The translations under genes were made by a program, and so were the position numbers. The notes under the pieces are model-generated. The model ran no database searches and was not told the DNA's origin. It was given only the letters and a program-made list of their open reading frames with translations. A stretch of DNA of 64,000 nt from Pelodera strongyloides. Its lineage: Eukaryota > Nematoda > Chromadorea > Rhabditida > Rhabditidae. The DNA lies in NCBI GenBank assembly GCA_036852015.1, contig JAANDG010000156.1, forward strand, positions 124,001 through 188,000, in the 5' to 3' direction. Shown here piece after piece: positions 46,190 to 55,420 of the stretch; position 1 is the first letter of the stretch; the number at the start of each line of letters is the position of its first letter.

Positions 46190-46528
46190 GGATGGCCGCT
46201 CCGAGATGGATCGAGCGAGACAGTCCATCCGTAACATCCTACAAAGGGTGTGTGGTGAGCTTAAGTGCTCCCGCGATCGCCCTTCTCTACCCCCCCAACA
46301 AGACGTGTGTGGTGAGCTTAATTGCTCTGGCGGTCGTCCTTGTATTGCGTCGTCACCTACGACCCGTGTGTGGTGAGCTTAATTGCTCTCGCGATCGGTG
46401 TCTTTCTTCCGCTTGTTGTGTGTATTTAATTGTGTTGAATAAATCTGTTGTATAAACAGGTGTTTATTGACGCAGTCCATGCGCATCACAAGTCACCAGG
46501 TATTGTCACTAACGGTGGTGACAGTACA
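46190..46528 (+). mobile_element. LTR of a retrotransposon (left border uncertain)
   Basis: Three copies of GTGTGTGGTGAGCTTAA (near 46248, 46304 and 46366) precede an AATAAA signal at 46438-46443. A GTCACCA/TGGTGAC inverted repeat and a primer binding site follow. This order (repeats, polyadenylation signal, short R-U5, PBS) fits an LTR. No gag or pol follows. Confidence 0.5.
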
Positions 46529-46530
46529 TT

Positions 46531-46549
46531 TGGTGCACCGTCCGGGAAC
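46531..46549 (+). promoter_or_regulatory. Primer binding site matching a tRNA-Gly 3' end
   Basis: TGGTGCACCGTCCGGGAAC is complementary to a tRNA 3' end with CCA and the T-arm GTTCCCGG. The same TGGTGCACCG sequence stands at 52891. Confidence 0.6.
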
Positions 46550-46930
46550 AAAATAATAATTTTATTAATAATAATAATAATATAATAATAATCAATAATA
46601 TAAGAATAAGAATAATAATTATAATATAATCCTAATCCTCTCATACTCATCATCCTACTCCTCATCCTCCTCCACGAAGATCCCTAATCATCATCCTAAT
46701 AATTACTACTATAATCATACTCTATCCTCCTAATCCTACCTAATCCTCCTCTCCTCCTAATCATCCTCCTCCTCCTCCTCCCTCCTCCTACTCCCCTCCT
46801 CCTCCTCCCCCTCCTCCTCCTCTTACTCTCCTCCTACTACTCCTCTCCTCCTCCTAATCTCTCCTCCTCCTCCTATCCTCCTCCTCCTCCATCCTAATCC
46901 TCCTCAATACTAATAATAATAATACTAATA
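46550..46930. repeat. (AAT)n followed by a CTC-rich pyrimidine tract
   Basis: Imperfect AAT repeats to about 46625, then about 290 bp of TCC/TCCTCC with almost no purine runs on the plus strand. It replaces the internal region expected after the primer site. Confidence 0.9.
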
Positions 46931-47132
46931 ATAAATATGACCTCTCGACGTGGTCGTATCAAAATCATAATCCCTCTGGTGACTTGGAATGTTCGTAGAC
47001 ACTGTTTTGCCCATGGAACTTCACTTATGATTGAGAGTAACACCCGCCTATTCCTGTATATCAACAATGTTTTTATTTGGTGCTTTTATTTTAATCAGAT
47101 TTGCATTTTTTACGTTTCATAGTTATTCATTA

Positions 47133-47543
47133 CCAGCCGTTCTCTTCTCCGACTGGAGAAATCGGCCTTCGGCTTTTTTTTTTATTGTTTCCCTATTTTA
47201 AAAAAGGATTGCTACAATTTAAAAAGATAACTCGTCTCTTTCTCCTCCCACACATTCACACGTCTCTGATTGTGGATACGTATAATAATCAGTTTGGATC
47301 ACCAATCGACTAATGCTACCATGCAAATTTGCTATTGAAGGTGCTGTATGTAGGGCAGAGGATTATCTTTGTGATAAGCTAGCATAGCTCAGTAGGTGTG
47401 CTGCTGTGTGTTCGAATCCCGCCAGAGGCAAAGATTTTGTATGTTCTCATTCGATTGTGAATAGAAAGTTTTCTTTATGAAAGGATTTCGTTTCGTGCAT
47501 ACAAACAAAAGAAAAGTAAACTCTTCTCCTTTATATAATAAGA
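47133..47543 (-). mobile_element. Non-autonomous Helitron (family H1) with tRNA-like segment
   Basis: On the minus strand it starts TCTTATTATATAAAGGAG after host A and ends CGGCTGG before host T. The 3' hairpin has lost part of one arm. The tRNA-like part (47378-47429) keeps GCTAGCATAGCTCAG and TGTTCGAATCCCGCC but lacks the anticodon arm. Confidence 0.7.
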
Positions 47544-47725
47544 TGGTATTGCCTTGGCAAAACTTGTGCGACATTTTATGTTCGTAATACATGTTATGTT
47601 ATGTTTGTTATATACAATGGTTGCATGCTGGACTTCGTGTCGAAGACTGCATTACATAAAAAATATTAACGAGGAAACAGTAAGTTGGCAGAATCGCTGA
47701 TTTTTATATGTTTTTTTTTAATTAA
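47544..47725. other. No recognisable feature
   Basis: Short AT-rich gap between the Helitron and the SINE. Confidence 0.35.
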
Positions 47726-47990
47726 AAATTTGTTTTACGCTTCAAGAGTATGCACCTTTATTCAAGGGTGAAAGCACAGAATCAATGTTTGCTTATGACA
47801 TGTTCCGCAGAGGTCCTGAGCAGCAGGCGACGAGTTCCAGATGACAAATTGCTCGACGTCTTCGGGCTAGGGCCAGGAGGAATAGCCCCTGATTCCCTCG
47901 CCTGGTGGTGGTTTCAAAGGCGTCACGAGCCCGAATCGAACTCGGGTCGATTGCGCTAGAGAGAACGCGCTGCCACTGGACCACCAGGCC
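47726..47990 (-). mobile_element. tRNA-derived SINE (family S2)
   Basis: The head GGCCTGGTGGTCCAGTGGC and T-arm CCCGAGTTCGATTCGGG are on the minus strand. The same body and tail as 31471-31740 follow. The anticodon loop is one base short. Confidence 0.75.
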
Positions 47991-48018
47991 ACCTGTACCA
48001 ACAGGCCCCAAAGTATTG

Positions 48019-48090
48019 TGGAGGAATGGGGAATTGAACCCCAGACCTCTCGCATGCTAAGCGAGCGCTCTATCACTGAACTATACCCTG
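48019..48090 (-). tRNA. tRNA-Ala (AGC)-like, probably a pseudogene
   Basis: D-arm TAGTTCAGTGATAGAGC, anticodon arm GCTCGCTTAGCATGCGAG with AGC in the loop, and T-arm TGGGGTTCAATTCCCCA are intact. The 5' acceptor strand does not pair with the 3' strand CCTCC, and the 5' part (GGTATAGTTCA) is duplicated in tandem. The internal promoter boxes are intact, but processing is doubtful. Confidence 0.55.
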
Positions 48091-48155
48091 AACTATACCG
48101 TGTATTAGATAGAGTTTGACGTGCTGAAAAATTAAATCGAAAAATTAGCTGTTAA

Positions 48156-48511
48156 AGGGAATATGTAGGCACTCAAAATGTGCAACACAACTGCGAAACT
48201 TGAGTTTCCACACCAGACATGAATTTAAGTAGGCGACTGAATATGTAAATTCGAATATTCTGATTTGCATGCAAATATGTCGCTGTTGCATGCAATATGC
48301 CGATGTATGCACACATGCTAAATTTTTGCTCCATCAGAACTGCCGTGTAAGCCAGGGTGTCAGTAAACGCGTTTACTATGGAAAAGGTGAACTTTGAAAA
48401 TCATTTTCTTTTAAATGGGAAATTTTTAACAATTTTTGTTGTTGTTTCCTTAATGAGGAACACACATTCTATTAATACAGCTTAACTTCAAAAAGGGCAT
48501 ACATATTCCCT
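48156..48511. mobile_element. TTAA MITE family 6, full copy
   Basis: Both ends (AGGGAATATGTAGGCACTC; ...CATACATATTCCCT) and the AAACGCGTTTAC core are present, with TTAA 48152-48155 and 48512-48515. Confidence 0.9.
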
Positions 48512-48712
48512 TTAAAGGGACGCGGTCACTGAAAAAACCCCCCTATATTTTATGTATTTTTTATTACTAAAAGGTAAATAAAACACAATTTTTGTGAAAA
48601 CCTTACAATTTGCAGTGCCCTCACCGAGATATTCACCTCAGGGAAATAATGCAGTGTAATGTAATTATATCCGTAAATATATTTTGTTAGTTATTATATC
48701 CTTAATCCTTAA

Positions 48713-49135
48713 AGGAAGGCAGTCACTTCAAAATCAACTTTTTTATTCGATTTTTATTAGATGCAAGCAGATTTATAAAACAATATGCAACCCATAAAAA
48801 TCCACATAAAATTGAACTCAGGGAGAGAAATCAATGAGAATGAGTTTTGATAAATGACCGACGCCGGTGCATATATGCAATTGCCAGGGGTACTTGGAGA
48901 GTGAACAGCCTGCAGTGTTACACCTGGCGCGTGGTTTATCACTGCAGGGTATTTATTATGAAACTCTATACGGGCAATTATAAACTACGGTATATAAGTA
49001 AAAGTCATAAACAGGGATTTTTCTCCCTGAGTTCGTTTTGCCGTACTTTGGCGCTGGAATCCTCGTTTTCTTCACATACTTGAACAATTGATGAAAAGCG
49101 AATAAAAAATACGAATTTGTAGTGACTGCGATCCT
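48713..49135. mobile_element. TTAA MITE family 5 (nested)
   Basis: Ends AGGAAGGCAGTCACTTC and GTAGTGACTGCGATCCT, with TTAA 48709-48712 and 49136-49139. Confidence 0.9.
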
Positions 49136-49345
49136 TTAAATATTTATTTCGTTAGATGTCTAGTGTTTTCTTGTGAGCATTGTTTATTTTGCAAATGTTT
49201 GCAGACGAACTCTCTTGCAGCGACAGCTGGCAAGAGAGGGCGGAAGCAACTGGTTTTTTTTATAAACGAGAGAGAGAATGGAGATTCTCTCTCTTTTTAT
49301 AAGTTTAGATAACTTCTACTTTAGCTTAGCGGGTTTGTTAGTTAA

Positions 49346-49754
49346 AGGGTCAGGCCCATTTCAAATGACCCCTATTTTTGACGACTTCATCGGATTCTCC
49401 GTTTCAAATATAGTAGGCTGATTTTTTTTTCCAATTTTCAGTTGCAATATTCACGCAGTTTTCAGCAATTTACCATGGCCAGTCATACATAACAATCAAT
49501 CGCAGTTGTCACGCCCGTTCGCGCTGATTGGCCAATATCGCAATGCCACGCCCAATAGAGCATATTGCCCAATTAGCGCGCAGGGGCGTGACAACTGCGA
49601 TATATAGTTGGGTATGACTGACCATGGTAAATTGCTGAATAGTGCGTGAATTTTGCGCTTGAAAATTAGAAAAATATCGTAGCCTACTATAGTTGGCATG
49701 GAGAATCAGATGGAATCATCAAAAATAGGGGTCAATTGAAATGGGCCTGACCCT
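49346..49754. mobile_element. TTAA MITE family 8 (nested)
   Basis: Ends AGGGTCAGGCCCATTTC and its complement, with TTAA 49342-49345 and 49755-49758. Long arms contain CAGTCATAC and GTTGTCACGCCC in inverted order. Confidence 0.9.
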
Positions 49755-50572
49755 TTAAGTGTTGAAAATGTATTATGTATGTTGTTAGCAGAGTAAGTTA
49801 TTGATTGTTTCTCTTTTCTCTCCTCCTGCTTAGTTAGTTAGGTGTTTGTTTTAACATATTTTGTTTACGAACGACTCTGCACACTAGTTGCTTTGCACGC
49901 TTCTTAGTAAATGTGTTCTTTAAACATATGTTGTGTTTCATTTGTCCTTCAAATTGATAGTTGGACTACTACTTGTCTTCATATTGTTTGGTCCTCCGGA
50001 ATGCTTCTTGATTTAGATTATAGATAAGTTGTATAATAATAATAGGCGACTGATCCGGAACAGCGTCTCTCTCTCGTTTATAAAAAAACCAGTTGCTTCC
50101 GTCCTCTCTTGCCAGCTGTCGCTGCAAGAGAGTTCGTCTGCAAACATTTGCAAAACAAACAATGCTCACAAGAAAACACTAGACATCTAACGAAATAAAT
50201 ATTTAAGGATTAAGGATATAATAACTAACAAAATATATTTACGGATATAATTACATTACAGCAGCGAGATCAAGCGCTACAGTAACCCAATTTCTAGATG
50301 AAATCAAACAAATTCATGCATAAATAACACGAATCGCGACCTTTTTCGAAAATTGCGATGCGCCGCCATCGCCAGAAAAAAATAATCGGCTGCGTGCATG
50401 CACAATGCATGGTTACTGCAGCCCTTGGAAAATTCATTTTTCCCACGGTGAATATCTCGGTGAAGGGACGGCAAGACACCCGCTTTAATCAAAAATTGTG
50501 TTTTATTTATCTTTTAGTTGATAAAAAAGAAATAAAATATAGGGGGTATTTTCAGTGACCGCGTCCCTTTAA

Positions 50573-50991
50573 ATTTCAGGGAGAAAAAAGTCCTCAAACA
50601 TATGCCTGAAATCTCCAAACATGGATTTCAAAGCAATTTTGTGTTTTCTTTTTGTAGTTCAGTATTCGAACTACACAAAACATAGGTTGAATCACAAAAA
50701 AAAAATCAAAAATTGCTTTGAAATCCATGTTTTGAGTTTTGAGGCGTGTGTTTGAAGGTTCGCAACGTTCTAACTCGTATCTAACTCGTAAAAATTATAA
50801 AAATCGGTGATGTTGCCAATGTTTTTCCTGATAAGCTATAGTTACGATGCACTTTTAATTTGGCTTCTATAGGTTACATTTTCTTTCGACTTGGGTTCTT
50901 TTTTCGTGGCGTTGTTCGTGCATTGACTTTGTTATATTTTGTCAATTTTGTTCTTTGTTTTTATCCTGTGGTATTTTTGTATTATTGAGTA
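50573..50991. other. No gene; local inverted repeat
   Basis: CAAACATGGATTTCAAAGCA (about 50618) faces GCTTTGAAATCCATGTTT (about 50714), a 20-bp inverted repeat. Confidence 0.4.
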
Positions 50992-51387
50992 CCAGATGGC
51001 TATCGCCGCCTGAGGCGACTACATAGGTCATACTTATATGACACATCGGCATCGTATTGCGTATGTTACAAATTGTGTGCGATTGCCTTATGTTGAGGAG
51101 TTGCGAAAAGTTGTTGTACACTTCCTGTCTCCCGCCCTAGCCCAAAGACGTCGCGCAATTTGTCATCTGGAACTCGTCGCCTACTGCTCAGGACCTCTGC
51201 GGAACATGTCATAAGCAAACATTGAATCTGTATTTTTACCCTTGAATAAAGGTGCACGCTCTTGAAGCGTAAAAGAAATTGAAATCTAAATTTTATTTTA
51301 TTTTACACCCGAGAGCGGACTTGAGATATTCTAACCTTCGTTGTGGACATACAAACATATCAAACTTTGCTCCTTTATATAATAAGA
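50992..51387 (-). mobile_element. Non-autonomous Helitron (5' H1-like, 3' H2) containing SINE sequence
   Basis: On the minus strand it starts TCTTATTATATAAAGGAGC after host A and ends with the hairpin TCGCCTCAGGCGGCGA and CATCTGG before host T. Between these lies a headless S2 SINE (51280-51132). Length 396 bp. Confidence 0.6.
51132..51280 (-). mobile_element. tRNA-derived SINE (family S2), head missing
   Basis: Body and tail only, nearly identical to 31471-31740 from CCTAGCC onward. The tRNA part has been replaced by unrelated sequence. Confidence 0.75.
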
Positions 51388-51546
51388 TTATTTGTTTATT
51401 GATGCGATGTGCCGTATATCACGACCGATATTTCAAATCTCGCCCAGACGGCGTTTGTTGGGCGAAAAATTATTACATCGCTGACGGGGGCTGGGCGCTC
51501 TCTGGGCGGTATATTTGGTGCGCGGCGAAACCTGAGCGAAAGCCAT

Positions 51547-51780
51547 TTTTTTCGCCACGCGCACCGCAAATTATTTCGCCGCGCGCACCACAAATTACTT
51601 CGCAGCGCGCACAACAAATTTTTTCGCCGCGCGCACCATAAATTTCTTCGCCGCGAGCGCAAAAAATTTCCTCGCCGCGCGCACCACAAATTTCTTCGCT
51701 GCGCGCACCACAAAGTTCTTCGCCGCGCGCACCACAAATTTCTTCGCCCCGCGCACCACAAATTTCTTCCCCGGCGCGCG
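51547..51780. repeat. ~24-bp minisatellite (CGCGCACCACAAATTTCTTCG)
   Basis: About nine units of CGCGCACCACAAATT(T/A)CTTCGC. The period is mostly a multiple of three, so long frames open in several directions; I attribute these to the repeat. It lies directly downstream of the Cys-rich exon on the minus strand. Confidence 0.9.
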
Positions 51781-51878
51781 CCGAGCTTCGCGTGGAACTT
51801 AAGTTTCTTTGAGTACGATTCTGGCTAAGAAAATGCTTGATCCGTTCGGTGAAAAAAATAATATCGAAAAAAACATAC

Positions 51879-52180
51879 AAACAATTCATCCGAAATGCGC
51901 AGTGTGTAGATTGAAGGGATCTTGTAATCCCCTAGTTCCTCTTGCAAATATAGACAAGGCGGATGTGGATAATATTCATTCTCCTTATTGGCGTGATTAT
52001 TCACACAGTCATTCAGACATTCTCGAGTTTTATTTGTTGTACAGATCTTGTCCATACAATTATGTGGCTCAACACATTCGGTTAAGAAGCAAAAATGCAT
52101 ATCGTTTTCCTCCTGGCCGAAAACATCAAAAAGATGAGTATCCCGAAAATCCGTGTAATTGTGACGACTGCAGCGAATGT
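51879..52180 (-). CDS. Cys-rich secreted-type exon, paralogue A
   Basis: An internal exon bounded by CATGTTTAG| and TTGTTT|GTATGT, entering in phase 1 and leaving in phase 0, open for 100 codons. It is homologous along its whole length to 61745-61438. Conserved blocks are RCSRHNYTDFRDTH, the Cys spacing C-x4-C-x5-C-x4-C-x7-C-x3-C, TRECL and IYTLRISDELF. An extracellular disulphide domain is the natural reading. Neither the signal-peptide exon nor the downstream exon was found: upstream is the hammerhead/tRNA region, downstream the minisatellite. The opposite strand is also open here, but only this strand and frame is conserved between the two copies. Confidence 0.6.
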
Positions 52181-52509
52181 CTAAACATGAATAAAATAGA
52201 GCTGGCCTGAGCTTCACAGAAACAGTATAACAGATACTAAGTCGTTATTTTTTACAGAGGCAACAGAGGCAGACCTACGAGAAAAAAAAGGTTATGATCG
52301 TGCAAGTAAGGAACCTAACAATGCTTTATTGGAAGTTGCTAAATAGATACTCAATGTTGCTTTATTCAGCGTTGCAATTTTATAGACTAGTATTCCCTAA
52401 AGCCTATGAGCTTTTTATGGGAATAAGGGTTGATTTTACTTGCTGCCTTGTAGTTGTATTTTGCTGCCTTTTATATTTATACAGTTCAGTTTTGTTCATT
52501 AATTTCAAA

Positions 52510-52560
52510 CCAGCCGGATCAAGAGCCCTAACGGACTCTTCTCCGACTGGAGGTGTCTCG
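52510..52560 (-). mobile_element. Helitron 3' end (family H1)
   Basis: On the minus strand CCTCCAGTCGGAGAAGAG, a slightly altered hairpin and CCGGCTGG before host T. The 5' end is not recognisable to the right. Confidence 0.5.
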
Positions 52561-52764
52561 GCTTCCTCCGAGTCATTTGGATACTTTTCTGGTCACCCCG
52601 TTGTGTGCCATTCATTCTCCTTCAAAGGCCAGGGCCCAAATCCACATGGGAAGGAGAGAGCGCAGACACGGCAGAGACATAACGACACTCTTATTTACCC
52701 AACCACAACGCCCGGGAACATTCCACTCCTACTCAATATTCCATACTCAATACAAAGCGGTGGT

Positions 52765-52828
52765 ATCGTACTGATGAGACCCAACCAACGTAAAATCCTC
52801 GTATACGATAAAAAGGGTCGAAACGGGG
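52765..52828 (+). ncRNA. Hammerhead-ribozyme-like motif, copy 2
   Basis: The core CTGATGAG (52771-52778), stem II ACCC/GGGT (52779-52782 with 52815-52818) and C-GAAA-C (52819-52824) are intact. As in copy 1, the stem II loop carries CCTCG-TA-TACGAT (52797-52809), pairing with CGGGG (52824-52828) and ATCGTA (52765-52770). The loop has diverged between the two copies while every pairing segment is unchanged. It lies about 60 bp before a tRNA-Gly sequence starting with the primer-like TGGTGCACCG. Confidence 0.55.
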
Positions 52829-52890
52829 TCTGAGCCTTGTTCAGTCTGCTATACTATTATATTCCATTCTACACTGAACAACGTGCGACA

Positions 52891-52961
52891 TGGTGCACCG
52901 TACGGGAAACGAACCCGGGCCGCCCGCGTGGCAGGCGAGCATTCGACCACTGAACCAACGC
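52891..52961 (-). tRNA. tRNA-Gly (GCC) sequence with encoded CCA, probably retro-derived
   Basis: On the minus strand the D-arm (GGTTCAGTGGTCGAA), anticodon arm GCTCGCCTGCCACGCGGGC with GCC, and T-arm CCCGGGTTCGTTTCCCG are well kept. The 3' end reads ACGGTGCA followed directly by CCA (52893-52891). The 5' acceptor strand (GCGTTGG region) does not pair with ACGGTGC. An encoded CCA and a broken 5' end suggest a reverse-transcribed mature tRNA rather than a tRNA gene. Confidence 0.55.
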
Positions 52962-52986
52962 TGGTTGTGGTTTACTGGTTGTGGTT

Positions 52987-53071
52987 CACTGCAATTTTCG
53001 CATTTTGCCTGTCGTAGGTCATACGATCAATATAAATTAAAAAAGGTGCAATTCGAGGTGAACCTATCCCT
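52987..53071. mobile_element. TTAA MITE family 1, right end
   Basis: It matches the last 85 bp of the full copy and ends AGGTGAACCTATCCCT before TTAA 53072-53075. Confidence 0.85.
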
Positions 53072-53075
53072 TTAA

Positions 53076-53485
53076 ACATAACGGAGGACCACCCAAGGGG
53101 AAACATATTGCTTTTACTATGCTAAAGCCTAAGAAAAGAAAACAGCTTGCGTTCAACAAGAAAATGTGTAAAAACGGGTTATTCGAACATGGCTCTTTGA
53201 TTTCATGGGCTTTCGGGAATAACTACCTTCTTCTATGTGTTTCAATTGTGATTTTTCTTATTTAGTTTTTGTTCTGCCCCAATACGCTATCTAACAGTTC
53301 ACTTTATAAGAAATTCTGAGTTTTCTTTAAAAATATGCAATAATGTAATATTCACAAAAAAACCGATGTCAGTTACAGGCTGTATTAGCAGAAAATATCT
53401 TACCGAGTGTTTAAGAACAATTGCTTACTAAAATTATAACAAACTCAATGCTAGTATTTGTCAACCATGACCAAAACCCAAGTTA
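53076..53485. other. No recognisable feature
   Basis: AT-rich, with no supported exon. Confidence 0.35.
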
Positions 53486-53890
53486 TCTTATTATATAAAG
53501 GAGAAGAGTTTACTTTTTTGTTTGTGTGAACTAGAGTTTGTCCTCGCGATAAGACGATAAACGGCTTTCCGGCAAGTGTCGGCAATGGCCCGCCCCTTTC
53601 CGGAAAGACCTTTCTTATCGCGAACGGAAAGGACTCTCTTTCCGGCAAATTATCGTTTGCCGCAAACGCAAAGGGCTCTCTTACCGAAAAATTTTCGTTT
53701 ATCGCGAGCAGAAAGGGCTCTCTTTCCGGCAAGTTATCGTTTATCGAAAACTAAAAATCTCTCTTTCCGGCCAATTTATCGTTGTCGCGAACTGAACGGG
53801 CTCCCTTTCCGGCAAATTATCGTTTACCGCGAATAGAAAGGACTGTGTTTGCGGAAAATTATCGTTGTTACGAAACAGCTGTAAATAGCG
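53486..53890 (+). mobile_element. Helitron 5' end (family H1) with 45-bp minisatellite
   Basis: TCTTATTATATAAAGGAG follows host A. From about 53590 about six units of 45 bp follow (core CTCTCTTTCCGGCAAATTAT). The period keeps one plus-strand frame open with a 15-residue repeat (RALFPANYRLS), which I read as a by-product. No 3' hairpin found. Confidence 0.6.
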
Positions 53891-55420
53891 ACAATCGAGT
53901 CTTTAACCCTTACCAATTTCAATGTGTAATTTATTCCTTGGAAGGAGCTTCGCGGCCTGAACAAATAGAACTAATCCATTCATCTCTAATTAATTCACTG
54001 CATTAGTGTGTTACGGACGTTACGGTACATGAAGAACTTATTAGATTTGCTGAGGAATGAAATTAGCAACCATTTGCAAGCGTTTGTGATGTTTAATATA
54101 GGATGTATTTACTTTTCAGAGCACAAGGAAGGTTACCCTTGAACTTGAACATCAAAAATGTATGCGAGCTTTGAGCCTTCTATATTTAATCCACGAAAAT
54201 TTTTGAAGCTTGATTTGAAGCTCATCGAATAGAGCTCATTGAACTTACTAGTTGAGAACATTACCTTTGTTTTCCAACCGTTATTTTCGCTATTTTTGGC
54301 TAACTGAAATATTTTTGGTGGAGCAAAATTGACAGTAAATTTCTTCACTTGAAAGCAATGAGACAAGTTGCGAATGGTAGTTTTCAGCAGAGCGAACAAT
54401 GATTGTAACGAAAAGTTGAAAACTTGAAGTGTGGGTTCGCAACTTCAGACGTTATTCTCCGTCGAATTTCGTTCCCTGGAAGACGGGGGCTTGCTTTCCA
54501 ACCCCATTTTTAGACGAAAAATGGCCTTTAGACAAAAGGAGCTTTCTCATTTCGTACAGTACAAGAAAATGCCTTTCGAAAAGGTATATTACATGCCAAT
54601 ACAAAATTTTCACCCCTCCACTTTATTTCAGCCCCGATCCAACGAGCTCTGTTTCTATCTGACCCGCTGGAGAGCATATACCGTAGAAGTCACGCGTCTG
54701 TCAGGTAGTCCGTGGCGGGACGCAACATTGTGCAAGTTTGCACTAATTGCGCATTATTTTTTTTATTTTTTTTTCTTTAAACTTTGTCTTCTTTAAGTTG
54801 TTTTGTTTGTTATTTTCGTTGTTTTCTTGTCTAATTTGCGTTCCAGTTCCAACCTTACGTTTATACCGTCTATTCCTGACTTTTTTCTTTGTAAGTGTGC
54901 CTTTTAGACGCAAGAAATTGGTTTGGCGGGTCGTTTGGCGATTTCTTTAGATTTGCAAGGAATGAGTGGACAAAGCGAGCTTGAGTGGAACGTTGCGATA
55001 AATGGGGAGATTGGGAGACGAAAGAATTAAAGGAAGCGAACAACATGTGAGTGACTTTGAAATTGTATATTTTGCTTGTGGTCCACTTCTGGCGGACAGC
55101 TGAAGCTGTCTCTGTTAGAAAACAGGCGGTCTAATGAATAGGCGTCTTAAAACAGCTGAGGCGACCAAGGCGATTCAAGGGCGGCCTTGGCAAATATTCG
55201 CCTTTTTTTTCAAAATTGTGCGGCATTTTGCTTTTGCATGGCACTAGATATTCGCACGCCTAATGCGCAGCTAATGAGTTAATTACAATGGGTGAGTTAA
55301 TTACAGCTAATGAGTTAATTACAATACGTACAATTTCGACACTCTATCACTAGTAAATATCAGTGATTAATTCAATTTTAGTGGAAGTTGGCGCACTGAT
55401 GTTTTCTACCTTCTTTTCAG
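53891..55420. other. No gene called; upstream region of the 55.4-kb exons
   Basis: A donor-like AACAACAT|GTGAGTG at 55043-55050 could end the first exon of the following gene, but its frame does not fit. A 30-bp block around GCTAATGAGTTAATTACA is repeated at about 55270-55325. A plus-strand frame at 54431-54796 is unsupported. Confidence 0.3.

Larger units (their letters stand above)
48654..50262. mobile_element. Inner palindromic element with ~200-bp arms
   Basis: TAATGTAATTATATCCG...AACAATGCTCACAAGAAAAC and a GCAAGAGAG block appear on both arms in inverted order. The left arm is split by the family 5 MITE and the centre contains the family 8 MITE. The ends do not show the AGGG start, so it is another type. 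Confidence 0.75.
48516..50568. mobile_element. TTAA MITE family 7 swollen by nested insertions
   Basis: The outer ends are AGGGACGCGGTCACTGAAA and its complement, with TTAA 48512-48515 and 50569-50572. Inside the arms (to about 48652 and from about 50262) lies a second palindromic element, and inside that a family 5 and a family 8 MITE. Shared arm blocks include CACCGAGATATTCACC. Confidence 0.85.

Noticed and set aside
51409..51889. Long frames on both strands at the 24-bp minisatellite
   Set aside because: The repeat length is mostly a multiple of three, so frames remain open in several phases. The peptides are simple repeats.
52294..52833. Plus-strand open frame of 179 codons, the longest in the window
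   Set aside because: It runs through the Helitron 3' hairpin and the hammerhead-like motif, has no splice or domain support, and its end matches the repeat at 36.2 kb. It is a by-product of repeats.
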